The position numbers and the translations under genes were made by a program. The notes under the pieces are model-generated. The model did no database searches and was not told the DNA's origin. It worked only from the letters and a program-made list of their open reading frames with translations. A stretch of 31,145 nt of DNA from CALMJB01 sp963977945 (GTDB lineage Bacteria > Actinomycetota > Actinomycetes > Nanopelagicales > Nanopelagicaceae), in NCBI GenBank assembly GCA_963977945.1, contig CAXBQO010000003.1, positions 1 to 31,145 on the forward strand, written 5' to 3'. Positions 8,870-15,950 of this stretch are shown one piece after another; within the stretch, counting starts at the first letter, position 1; each line of letters opens with the position of its first letter.

Positions 8870-9223
8870 TTAATAATCTTTTGAATTTGCCGCAGGCCTC
8901 GACGATGGTCTGACCCGCCAGATTTTGGTTAACTCATCAAGTTCGATTTCAAAGGTAGAGACCGCACCGATTAATGCCGCCTCAACCTGCCAGATAGATC
9001 GACCAAAATCATTAATTAAGTTATTAACTAAATTTGAATCATGAGTTGTGCCATCGCTAATTCGATTCCACCAACCACCAGATTCAGACCAACGAGAATT
9101 AACAGCATGCACATGAAATCGTCGACCTAAATAAATAAATTCAATTGGATCATGGCCAGCCACAATTACTCGGTCGCCTGCTCGATCACCGGGCTTATTG
9201 GTTGGTTGAATGTTTTCGAACAT
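8870..9223 (-). CDS. DUF6504 family protein, first gene of the SOS operon
   Basis: 117-residue soluble protein of unknown function. The conserved core reads PIEFIYLGRRFHV, then RWSESGGWW near the middle, SIWQVEAAL, and a C-terminal DELTKIWRVRPS. Aromatic and basic residues dominate, and a nucleic-acid or protein contact is conceivable but not shown. The start was set at ATG 9223 because longer in-frame starts (to 9286) would place the promoter and LexA box inside the coding region; a GTG at 9163 is the alternative. From memory, relatives often sit beside dnaE2 in actinobacteria. Co-transcribed with dnaE2 (13-base gap), so a role in damage-induced synthesis is inferred. Confidence 0.75.
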   Translation of the reverse strand: MFENIQPTNKPGDRAGDRVIVAGHDPIEFIYLGRRFHVHAVNSRWSESGGWWNRISDGTTHDSNLVNNLINDFGRSIWQVEAALIGAVSTFEIELDELTKIWRVRPSSRPAANSKDY

Positions 9224-9233
9224 ATGTTCGAAA
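9214..9233. promoter_or_regulatory. LexA (SOS) box
   Basis: A perfect 20-base palindrome whose core TCGAACATATGTTCGA (9216-9231) matches the Gram-positive/actinobacterial LexA consensus CGAAC-N4-GTTCG exactly. It starts at the 3' edge of the -10 element and covers the predicted transcription and translation start of the DUF6504-dnaE2-dinB operon. Confidence 0.93.
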
Positions 9234-9261
9234 GATACTGATTTCACCTGACAGCCGTCAA
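9232..9261 (-). promoter_or_regulatory. SOS-regulated promoter of DUF6504-dnaE2-dinB
   Basis: On the minus strand, TTGACG (9256-9261) is followed after 18 bases by TATCTT (9232-9237). The start codon ATG at 9223 lies eight bases after the -10, so the mRNA would be leaderless or nearly so, and LexA binding would directly block initiation. Confidence 0.7.
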
Positions 9262-9308
9262 CCAGCGGCAATTCACCGTGTGGCAATTGAATGAGACACG
9301 CCCGACTC

Positions 9309-9343
9309 GATTAGTTGAATTTTCAACTAATCTCACCTACCCT
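9309..9343 (+). promoter_or_regulatory. Operator-like inverted repeat and promoter of doxX
   Basis: GATTAGTTGAA (9309-9319) and TTCAACTAATC (9322-9332) form a perfect 11-base inverted repeat separated by two bases. A possible promoter overlaps it: TTGAAT (9315-9320), a 17-base spacer, TACCCT (9338-9343). The size and TAGTTGA/TCAACTA arms resemble operators of MarR-type repressors; no regulator gene is nearby. Confidence 0.55.
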
Positions 9344-9406
9344 CATCTTGATTGGTAGTAAAAATAAAACCAAGCAAAAATAAAAACAAAATAAAAAGGG
9401 GTATGG

Positions 9407-9823
9407 ATGGACGCAATACTTGTAGTCGGTCGCATTTTATTTGCGCTGATTTTCATTAACTCAGGAATCGCACATTTCACAAAAAATGCAGCAATGACTG
9501 GCTATGCACAATATAAGAAGGTGCCAATGCCACGCGCATCGGTATACATCAGCGGATTAATGATTCTGCTTGGTGGCCTATACATCGTTCTAGGTTTTTA
9601 TGCTGACCTTGGCGCATTGTTAATTGCAATCTTCTTGATTCCAACCGCATTCTTAATGCACAACTTCTGGAAAGAAACCGATCCAACCGCAAAGCAAAAT
9701 GAAACTATTGCTTTCTTCAAAGATCTAGCTTTGGCTGGCGCTTCGTTAGTTATGTTCGCTGTGCTTCATGCTGGTGCGAATTTCGGACCACAAGTTGGAA
9801 CCTTATTGTTCTTTAAGAACTAA
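9407..9823 (+). CDS. DoxX family membrane protein
   Basis: 138-residue inner-membrane protein with four hydrophobic helices (about residues 4-22, 46-66, 70-88, 108-126). The DoxX signature starts with GRILFALIFINSGIAHF. DoxX proteins are linked to quinone or thiol redox and stress functions in some bacteria, but no reaction can be assigned here. It has a conventional start: ATG at 9407 after AAAGGGG. It forms its own unit between an operator-like repeat upstream and a terminator downstream. Confidence 0.88.
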   Translation: MDAILVVGRILFALIFINSGIAHFTKNAAMTGYAQYKKVPMPRASVYISGLMILLGGLYIVLGFYADLGALLIAIFLIPTAFLMHNFWKETDPTAKQNETIAFFKDLALAGASLVMFAVLHAGANFGPQVGTLLFFKN

Positions 9824-9843
9824 ACAATAAATTCTAAATCTAG

Positions 9844-9883
9844 AATCGCCCCTTGAAAAAAATCGGGGGGCGATTTCTTTTTT
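9844..9883 (+). terminator. Rho-independent terminator of doxX
   Basis: AATCGCCCC (9844-9852) pairs with GGGGCGATT (9867-9875), followed by a T-rich tail. It lies 20 bases after the doxX stop. Confidence 0.88.
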
Positions 9884-9911
9884 GTATATAAGTTGCCGAT
9901 ATTTTGCGGGA

Positions 9912-9944
9912 ATCTTGACAGTATCTTGAAGATATCTTGCTAAT
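9912..9944 (+). promoter_or_regulatory. Promoter region of the tauE operon with three ATCTTG repeats
   Basis: ATCTTG occurs at 9912, 9923 and 9934, exactly 11 bases apart. A consensus -35 TTGACA (9915-9920) overlaps the first copy, and GCTAAT (9939-9944) after 18 bases is a candidate -10. An alternative -10 TAGGTT (9978-9983) lies six bases before the ATG. The repeats look like a helically phased regulator site. Confidence 0.5.
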
Positions 9945-9989
9945 CCAAACAATGTTTTTCTGCTTTAGGTAATTTAGTAGGTTTACCTC

Positions 9990-10748
9990 ATGACTCTGAC
10001 CCTAATTTCGCTAGCAATCTTGAGCGGAGCATTTATTGGCGCGGTTTTAGGTTTCGTAGGAGCAGGCGGTGCAATGGTTTCGGTGCCAATACTTATTTAT
10101 ATATTTGATTTTGAAACCACTTCGGCAACTACAGCCGCTTTAGCGGTGGTCTTTTTAGCTGCGCTTTCCGGATTAATTCCAAAGTGGCGCATTAAAGATG
10201 TCTTAGTAAAAGAAGCATTGGTTATTTGGGCAATCGGCTTGATTACCAATATTGGATTCTCGCTCTATGTTGATCGACTTCCTAAAAATGTGGTCCTAAT
10301 TGGTTTTTCATTAGTACTTTCAGTTGCGGCGGTTTCGATGCTGCGCGCGCCGATTACTGCTAAACCAGAACAAAAGATGTCAAACTTTTCACTGATTTTG
10401 TTGTCATTAATTATTGGTTCACTTACCGGATTATTTGGAATCGGCGGTGGATTTTTGGCGATTCCAGTTCTGGTTTTGTTTTACAACACCGCCCAAAATA
10501 AAGCGGCCGGTACTTCTCTTCTGATAATTTCGTTGAATTGCTTCACCGCGTTTATCGCCAGAATCCACTCTTGGAATGAAGTTAAGTGGCAGTATCCAAT
10601 AATCATCGCTTTAGTTGCAGTAATTGTTGCGCAATTTGCTGCCAAAGTGGCTCCGAAAGCTCCAACTAAAATTCTCAAAACCAGTTTTGCATATCTATTA
10701 TTTGCGATTGCCATATTCAATTTGTGGCATGCGATTGCGACAAGTTAG
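9990..10748 (+). CDS. TauE/SafE (TSUP) family anion permease
   Basis: 252-residue membrane protein with about eight helices arranged as two homologous halves. Each half carries the glycine-rich motif of the family: GAVLGFVGAGGAMVSVP (about residues 16-32) and LTGLFGIGGGFLAIPVL (about 156-172). Members export or import sulfite, sulfoacetate or other small organic anions; the substrate here cannot be read from sequence. It opens a closely packed run of eight genes reaching the carotenoid genes, with a SulP transporter two genes on, so anion or sulfur handling is a possible theme. Confidence 0.9.
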   Translation: MTLTLISLAILSGAFIGAVLGFVGAGGAMVSVPILIYIFDFETTSATTAALAVVFLAALSGLIPKWRIKDVLVKEALVIWAIGLITNIGFSLYVDRLPKNVVLIGFSLVLSVAAVSMLRAPITAKPEQKMSNFSLILLSLIIGSLTGLFGIGGGFLAIPVLVLFYNTAQNKAAGTSLLIISLNCFTAFIARIHSWNEVKWQYPIIIALVAVIVAQFAAKVAPKAPTKILKTSFAYLLFAIAIFNLWHAIATS

Positions 10749-10757
10749 GTAATTATT

Positions 10758-11270
10758 TTGGTCTCTCAATCTGAAATTGAAAATCACCCAGCTGTTATGC
10801 GAGTGCGAGAGAAAATGAAAGAGTTGGGCATAACAGGTGAGATAAAAGCGCTTACCGATTCCGCGCGAAGTGCTAAGGAAGCTGCGGATGCGCTAGGTAT
10901 TTTGGTCGGACAAGTTGCCTCATCAATTATTTTCGCACTGCCTGATTCAGATCGAGCATTATTGGTCATTACTTCTGGTGCGCACCGAGTAGATACTGAA
11001 TTAGTGGCGAAAGAATTAGGAATAAGTAAGTTGTTAAGAGCAGATGCAGAGTTTGTTCGAAGGCATTCTGGATTTGCAATCGGTGGCGTTGCGCCACTTG
11101 GTTGGCAGCCAGAATCTGGATTACTTGAACCAATAATTTTGATTGATCAGGATCTAGAACAGTATGAGGTGATTTGGGCAGCTGCTGGACATCCACATTC
11201 GGTATTTCCAACTAGTTTTGCAGAGTTAAAAAACTCGACCAACGCGAAACCTATGAAAGTCGGAAATTAA
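10758..11270 (+). CDS. YbaK/EbsC-type aminoacyl-tRNA deacylase domain protein
   Basis: 170-residue protein of the YbaK/ProX editing fold. Family marks are HPAVMRV near the N-terminus, VITSGAHRVD (about residues 70-79), the central SKLLRADAEFV, and RHSGFAIGGVAPLG (about 103-116). Relatives hydrolyse mischarged tRNA such as Cys- or Ala-tRNA(Pro). The TTG start at 10758 is chosen because the conserved HPAV block must be included and no ATG precedes it. The gap to tauE is 9 bases and to SulP only 3 bases, so it is probably co-transcribed, although a functional link is not evident. Confidence 0.85.
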   Translation: MVSQSEIENHPAVMRVREKMKELGITGEIKALTDSARSAKEAADALGILVGQVASSIIFALPDSDRALLVITSGAHRVDTELVAKELGISKLLRADAEFVRRHSGFAIGGVAPLGWQPESGLLEPIILIDQDLEQYEVIWAAAGHPHSVFPTSFAELKNSTNAKPMKVGN

Positions 11271-11273
11271 GAA

Positions 11274-12533
11274 GTGAAATTCTTAAAAGAAATTGAATTT
11301 CCCACAAATTTATCGGCTTACAGCAAAGATATTTTTGCGGGATTAACAGTTGCGATTGTGGCGCTGCCACTCGCAATTGGCTTTGGAATCACCAGTGGTA
11401 TGAGCGCGGCAAATGGCATTGTGACAGCAATCGTGGCCGGATTCATTGCTGCACTTTTTGGCGGATCAAATTGGCAAGTTAGTGGTCCAACCGGCGCAAT
11501 GACCGTGGTCTTAATTCCAGTAATTGCAAAATATGGAATAAATGCAATCCCAATACTTGGTTTGCTCTCCGGCATCATGGTTTTGGTGATGGCTTTATTA
11601 AAGCTTGGTAAGTTAATTAAGTTTGTGCCAAGTTCGGTGCTTGAAGGATTCACTGTTGGAATCGCCATAATTATTACGATTCAACAACTTCCATATGTTT
11701 TTGATGTTGAGAAAGGCTCCGGTACTCGCACCTTAGTAGTTGCCTATAAAACTCTAATTAATGCAATAGATTCAAAAATTCATTGGGTTAATATTTTTTT
11801 AGTTGCCGCGACACTCTTGGTGAAATTCAACATTGTAAAAATTATTGAACTTCTGAAAGTCAGAATTTATGTACCAGCAAGTTTTGCAGCATTAACATTG
11901 GTGACACTCATTTCTTTGATTTTTAATTTAAGCATTCCGCGAATTGGAAATATTCCACGGGCTGCTTTCGACTTTGATTTCCCGCATATTGCGATAACCG
12001 CAAATCAATCCAATGATTATGGATTAATTAATTTGCTAATTCCGAGTTTTACTATCGCGCTTTTAATTGCAATAGAATCACTGTTATCAGCACGGGTTGC
12101 AGATGAAATTAAAAAGGCTCCTAAGCCTTTCAATCCCAACCTGGAACTTTTCGGACAAGGTTTAGCCAGCGCAGCTGCATCAATTAGTGGTGGAATGCCA
12201 GCCACCGGCGCAATCGCCCGCACTGGCGTAAACATCCGAGCCGGCGCAAACACTCGAATTTCAGCCATGGCACATTCGGTATTCCTGTTAATCATTGTGT
12301 TATTCGGTGCTCCTATATTTGCCAAAATTCCTACCGCCGCAATTGCTGGAGTATTAATTGGAACCTCACTTAGAATCTTTAATCGAAACACATTTAGAAA
12401 AGTTGTACAAGAAGGTCAAGCAAGTTTTGCTATTTACTTAGTTACCGCAATAGCCACTATTTCAATTGACTTAATCTGGGGTATTGCTATTGGAACTTTG
12501 TTCAGTTTCATATTAAAAAGGGTTAAGAAGTAA
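11274..12533 (+). CDS. SulP family anion transporter lacking a STAS domain
   Basis: 419-residue permease with about 11-12 helices. SulP signatures are GLTVAIVALPLAIGFGI (about 23-39), the GPTGAM motif (about 71-76), SVLEGFTVGIAI (about 120-131), and SISGGMPATGAIARTGVNI (about 302-320). Homologues move sulfate, bicarbonate or dicarboxylates, often with sodium or protons. Most SulP proteins end in a cytoplasmic STAS domain; here the protein stops just after the last helix (GTLFSFILKRVKK), with no STAS and no separate STAS gene following. The GTG start lies 3 bases after the preceding stop. Confidence 0.92.
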   Translation: MKFLKEIEFPTNLSAYSKDIFAGLTVAIVALPLAIGFGITSGMSAANGIVTAIVAGFIAALFGGSNWQVSGPTGAMTVVLIPVIAKYGINAIPILGLLSGIMVLVMALLKLGKLIKFVPSSVLEGFTVGIAIIITIQQLPYVFDVEKGSGTRTLVVAYKTLINAIDSKIHWVNIFLVAATLLVKFNIVKIIELLKVRIYVPASFAALTLVTLISLIFNLSIPRIGNIPRAAFDFDFPHIAITANQSNDYGLINLLIPSFTIALLIAIESLLSARVADEIKKAPKPFNPNLELFGQGLASAAASISGGMPATGAIARTGVNIRAGANTRISAMAHSVFLLIIVLFGAPIFAKIPTAAIAGVLIGTSLRIFNRNTFRKVVQEGQASFAIYLVTAIATISIDLIWGIAIGTLFSFILKRVKK

Positions 12534-12543
12534 AATTCGAGTT

Positions 12544-13341
12544 ATGAAATTGAAGTTAAACCGATTCGGAAGCGGAAGCGCACTGGTTTTAATTCATGGC
12601 ATGGGATCTGCCAGCACAGCTTGGAAACCATTAATTCCGGCATTGTCAGAAAAATTCGAAGTCATTACTTTAGATTTACCAGGGCATGGCGGTACTCCGC
12701 TATCAGCCGCTCAACCTATGGATCCAAATTCATTGGGAAAGTTAGTATTTAAAAATTTAAAAGATGAGGGAATCAATCGATTCCATTTAGTTGGAAACTC
12801 ACTCGGCGGTTGGATTGGTTTAGAAATGTCGGCCGATTTTCCCGATGCGGTAATTAGTTATGTTGGGTTAGCTCCCGCCGGATTATGGCTAACACCTTTC
12901 ACCAGTAAATTTCCAGCAGAATTTATGGTGCGGGGTTTGGCAAAAACTTTAGTTAAACCGGCACCATCATTACTAAAATACAAATTTGGTAAGCAAATTG
13001 GATTTGAATCGGTATCGCCAAGGTGGCAAGAATTAGATTACGAAATCTGCCTCGATGCGGTCCAAGCAATGGCAAAAGCCGATGGATATTTCCCAGTTTG
13101 GAATGGCATGTTGCACAAAAGATTTGAACGAAATATCTCAACTGACATACCAGTCACAATTATTTTTGGGGATTCTGATCGCTCATTGCCTGCCAAAACA
13201 TGCCAAGAGCGAACCCTCTCGCCAGATCACTCTAAGTGGGTAATTTTGCCAAGTTCAGGTCACGCGCCAATGTGGGACAGCACTCAAGAGGTTCTAGCAG
13301 AAATTTTTGAAACTACATCGCAAGTAAATTCAAAAAATTAA
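12544..13341 (+). CDS. Alpha/beta hydrolase
   Basis: 265-residue alpha/beta-hydrolase fold enzyme with a complete catalytic set. The oxyanion region is LIHGMGS (about 17-23), the nucleophile elbow GNSLGG has Ser86, an acid is in FGDSD (Asp210 or Asp212), and the general base is His240 in SGHAPMWD. The substrate is unknown; esters, lactones and acyl groups are all possible. It starts 10 bases after the SulP stop and ends one base before the crtA-like TTG, so it travels in the carotenoid tailoring operon. A role in acylated carotenoids is only a guess. Confidence 0.88.
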   Translation: MKLKLNRFGSGSALVLIHGMGSASTAWKPLIPALSEKFEVITLDLPGHGGTPLSAAQPMDPNSLGKLVFKNLKDEGINRFHLVGNSLGGWIGLEMSADFPDAVISYVGLAPAGLWLTPFTSKFPAEFMVRGLAKTLVKPAPSLLKYKFGKQIGFESVSPRWQELDYEICLDAVQAMAKADGYFPVWNGMLHKRFERNISTDIPVTIIFGDSDRSLPAKTCQERTLSPDHSKWVILPSSGHAPMWDSTQEVLAEIFETTSQVNSKN

Positions 13342-13342
13342 A

Positions 13343-14011
13343 TTGATAACCGTTCTATATTTTTGGCGAATTAGTTGGTTTCAATTTCCAATTGCACTGC
13401 TCTTTATGGCTATTCATAGAGTAATGGTGCGCCGATTCCCAAGTGTTCAGTTCGCCAAATTATTAGGAACTGGAAAAGGAAAAACTTTCAATCTAAATGA
13501 TGCCGATTTAACCCGATGGGGGTTACTAGTCACAATCGAAAATTCCAAGTTAAATCAATTTGAAAATTCTCAGGTAATTAAACAGTGGCGAAAAATTTCA
13601 CAAACAGAATTTCGAGTTCTATTAAAACCAATTTCAGCACACGGTAAGTGGTCTAAAAAAACACCATTTACTTTCCAATCTGATTCTTTAACAAGTCAAT
13701 CAAATGAAGTTGCCGCAATTACTCGAGCCAGAATTAAATGGCATGAAAATTTTAGATTTTGGCGTTCGGTACCACCGGTTACAACTAGTCTGCATAACTC
13801 AGATGGATTGCTTTCAGCAATAGGAATCGGTGAAGCACCCATCGGACTTCAAGGAACCTTTTCAATCTGGCGTGATCAAAACGCACTTAGACAATTTGCA
13901 TATAAAGACGCGCCTCACCAAAAAGTCATAGCCAAAACCAAAGAGTTAGATTGGTATGCCGAAGAGATGTTCGCCCGTTTTCAGGTGTTAGAAAAGCGTG
14001 GGGTTTTATAA
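13343..14011 (+). CDS. CrtA-like (spheroidene monooxygenase family) carotenoid oxygenase
   Basis: 222-residue protein of the spheroidene monooxygenase family, an O2-dependent group that in phototrophs puts a keto group at C-2 of acyclic carotenoids. Family features by recall are the N-terminal hydrophobic segment (IALLFMAIHR), KLLGTGKGKTF with NDADLTRWGLL, the ARIKWHENFRFWRSVPPV block, IGIGEAPIGLQGTFSIW, and the C-terminal WYAEEMFARF. Translation starts at TTG 13343, one base after the hydrolase stop. Immediately downstream lie cruF-, cruG- and crtD-like genes, which all act on an open carotenoid end, so this enzyme probably oxygenates that end. The exact product is not known. Confidence 0.75.
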   Translation: MITVLYFWRISWFQFPIALLFMAIHRVMVRRFPSVQFAKLLGTGKGKTFNLNDADLTRWGLLVTIENSKLNQFENSQVIKQWRKISQTEFRVLLKPISAHGKWSKKTPFTFQSDSLTSQSNEVAAITRARIKWHENFRFWRSVPPVTTSLHNSDGLLSAIGIGEAPIGLQGTFSIWRDQNALRQFAYKDAPHQKVIAKTKELDWYAEEMFARFQVLEKRGVL

Positions 14012-14025
14012 GGCAGAATTAGCGT

Positions 14026-14859
14026 ATGTCGATTCGACAATTTAGTCCTAGATTGCGATCGCGACGTGGTTTATCGCCAATTAAAAGATTTTTGCTGTTA
14101 TCAGTCTTACTAATTGCAGTCGCACTTCAAATTTCTTATCCATTACTTGACGGGTCATCTGATAAAAATATTCAAGAATGGTTGCGCCTAGTAACTATTG
14201 CAACTGTTTATTGGGGTGCGGGCGCAATGTGTCTACACGCTTGGTTTGCATATGGGTTTGGTTACGCCATTTCTTATCTGTCGATAACTTTTACTTTTGC
14301 GTTAATAGTTGAACAAATTGGCAGTAGAACTGGTTGGCCATTTGGAAATTATTCTTACGATGGCTCGCTTGGATATTTTGTTTATGGTGTGCCATTAGTA
14401 GTGCCATTTGCTTGGGTGATGTTGGCACATCCGCTTTTAATAGCTGCGCGAAGAATAAGCAAACATTGGGTATTTCTGGTTGGCGGATTTGGATTAATGG
14501 CTTGGGATATTTTCTTAGATCCACAAATGGTTAATGCAAATAGGTGGACTTGGAAATTTGATGGTCCAGCGATGCCGTATACCGACAATATTCCTTTATC
14601 TAACTCAGTCGGTTGGTTATTAAGCGGAATGGGTTTGATGGCAATTTTGCATGCCCTGTTGCCATTAGATCGACGTAAATCTGGTTCATTGATTAGAGTA
14701 ATTGATTTCTTTTTGCTCTGGAGTTGGTTTAGCGGAATTGTTGGCAATTTATTCTTTTTTGATCGACCTGGAATTGCCCTGCTCGGTGGCATAGCATTTG
14801 GATTAATTGTTCTGCCGTACTTTTTTAATAGACGTTTTGGTCCGCCCGCAGAACTTTGA
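14026..14859 (+). CDS. CruF-like carotenoid 1,2-hydratase (Caroten_synth family)
   Basis: 277-residue polytopic membrane protein with about seven helices. It carries the family marks EQIGSRTGWPFGNYSY (about 92-107), YFVYGVPLVVPFAWVM (about 113-128) and WDIFLDPQMVNANRWTW (about 163-179). Homologues (cyanobacterial and Deinococcus CruF, haloarchaeal bisanhydrobacterioruberin hydratase) add water across the C-1,2 double bond of the open psi end of lycopene or gamma-carotene. The basic N-terminus (RLRSRRGLSPIKR) fits a cytoplasmic start. The stop shares one base with the next start (TGATG), pairing it with the cruG-like gene as in other organisms. Product specificity is inferred. Confidence 0.82.
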   Translation: MSIRQFSPRLRSRRGLSPIKRFLLLSVLLIAVALQISYPLLDGSSDKNIQEWLRLVTIATVYWGAGAMCLHAWFAYGFGYAISYLSITFTFALIVEQIGSRTGWPFGNYSYDGSLGYFVYGVPLVVPFAWVMLAHPLLIAARRISKHWVFLVGGFGLMAWDIFLDPQMVNANRWTWKFDGPAMPYTDNIPLSNSVGWLLSGMGLMAILHALLPLDRRKSGSLIRVIDFFLLWSWFSGIVGNLFFFDRPGIALLGGIAFGLIVLPYFFNRRFGPPAEL

Positions 14860-15950
14860 TGATTGAAATTTTTGCCCAAATAAGTTTTGGGTTAGCTTTA
14901 ATTGCTGCACTACTTAGCCTTTTTAATCTACTAACTCTTAAAGCCGCCAGTCCAAAAACAGATGCAGTTATAAATAAGAAAATTGCAATTTTGATTCCGT
15001 TTAGAAATGAAATAAATAATGTAAATCAATCGCTTGACTGCGCACTATCACAACGAAATTTGCACCAATTTAAAGTATTCGCACTAGATGATTTTTCAAC
15101 TGATGAAACTGGCAAGGAAATTGCAGCCAGAGCTGATGTAAATAAGGTGTATGCTCAAAAACTTCCAAATGACTGGCTAGGAAAACTTTGGGCTTGTTGG
15201 CAACTAGCTGAAGCTGCGGAAAAAGATTTTGCCCCAGATTATTTGGTCTTTTTAGATGCTGATGTAAGGCTCACACAAAATGCAATCTGTGCAGCAATAG
15301 CCGCAGCCCCCAACTGGGATTTCATTTCACCGTATCCAAAACAATTAACAAAAGGGTTCATTCCCTTTATTTTTCAACCCTTGCTGCAATGGTCTTGGTT
15401 ATCGAGTGTGCCACTTTGGTTTGCGCATAAGTTCAAAATTAAAAGCATGATTGTGGCAAACGGACAATTTTTTATTATAAAAAAGTCAGCGTACTTCGCA
15501 GTTGGTGGTCATAAAGCAATTAAAAATAAAGTGTTAGATGATCTTCAGTTAGCTCGGCAATTGTCCCAAAATGGATTTGTCGGTGGTGTAATAGAGGGCA
15601 GTCGAATCAGTAGTTGTTTGATGTATGACAATGGCAAAGCATTATTTAATGGTTATCGTAAATCACTTTGGGCAGCGTTTGGTTCAATTGTTGGATCAGT
15701 ATTTGCATTTTCAATTTTGGCATTGACTGGAATAATAAATTTCTTTGCACTAGATACACACTCATCATTTAAGAATGCTGCGGTTTTAATAATAATTAGT
15801 CGAATATTTTCTGCAGTAAAAACTAATTCAGATTTACGATCAGTTGTATTTCACCCAATTGCGGTCATTGTGCTGCTGTACCTGTTGACTAGCTCTTGGC
15901 TTGGAAAAATTCGTGGCACTCTTACTTGGCGAGATAGAGCAATTATTTAA
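14859..15950 (+). CDS. CruG-like carotenoid glycosyltransferase (GT2)
   Basis: 363-residue membrane-attached family 2 glycosyltransferase. An N-terminal helix (about 5-25) precedes the GT-A domain, with nucleotide-binding IAILIPFRNE (about 44-53), VFALDDFSTDET, the DXD-type FLDADVRL (about 129-136) and an acceptor-site DDLQLARQ region. Two or three helices close the C-terminus. The ATG at 14859 is chosen over an in-frame TTG three bases earlier because it gives the tight TGATG overlap with cruF. CruG transfers sugar to a 2'-hydroxyl of a hydrated carotenoid end. Sequence alone shows a GT2; the carotenoid acceptor is inferred from the cluster. Confidence 0.8.
   Translation: MIEIFAQISFGLALIAALLSLFNLLTLKAASPKTDAVINKKIAILIPFRNEINNVNQSLDCALSQRNLHQFKVFALDDFSTDETGKEIAARADVNKVYAQKLPNDWLGKLWACWQLAEAAEKDFAPDYLVFLDADVRLTQNAICAAIAAAPNWDFISPYPKQLTKGFIPFIFQPLLQWSWLSSVPLWFAHKFKIKSMIVANGQFFIIKKSAYFAVGGHKAIKNKVLDDLQLARQLSQNGFVGGVIEGSRISSCLMYDNGKALFNGYRKSLWAAFGSIVGSVFAFSILALTGIINFFALDTHSSFKNAAVLIIISRIFSAVKTNSDLRSVVFHPIAVIVLLYLLTSSWLGKIRGTLTWRDRAII

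Noticed and set aside
9224..9286. A longer N-terminus for the DUF6504 protein starting at 9286
   Set aside because: It would translate through the -35, -10 and LexA box; the extra residues do not resemble the family.
9965..9988. IdeR/DtxR-like iron box (AGGTAA...TTACCT) before tauE
   Set aside because: The two arms are separated too far (10 bases) for the 19-base DtxR-type palindrome.
14382..14879. 165-codon minus-strand open frame opposite cruF
   Set aside because: Cys/Pro-rich translation with no domain; the cruF-like frame on plus is convincing.
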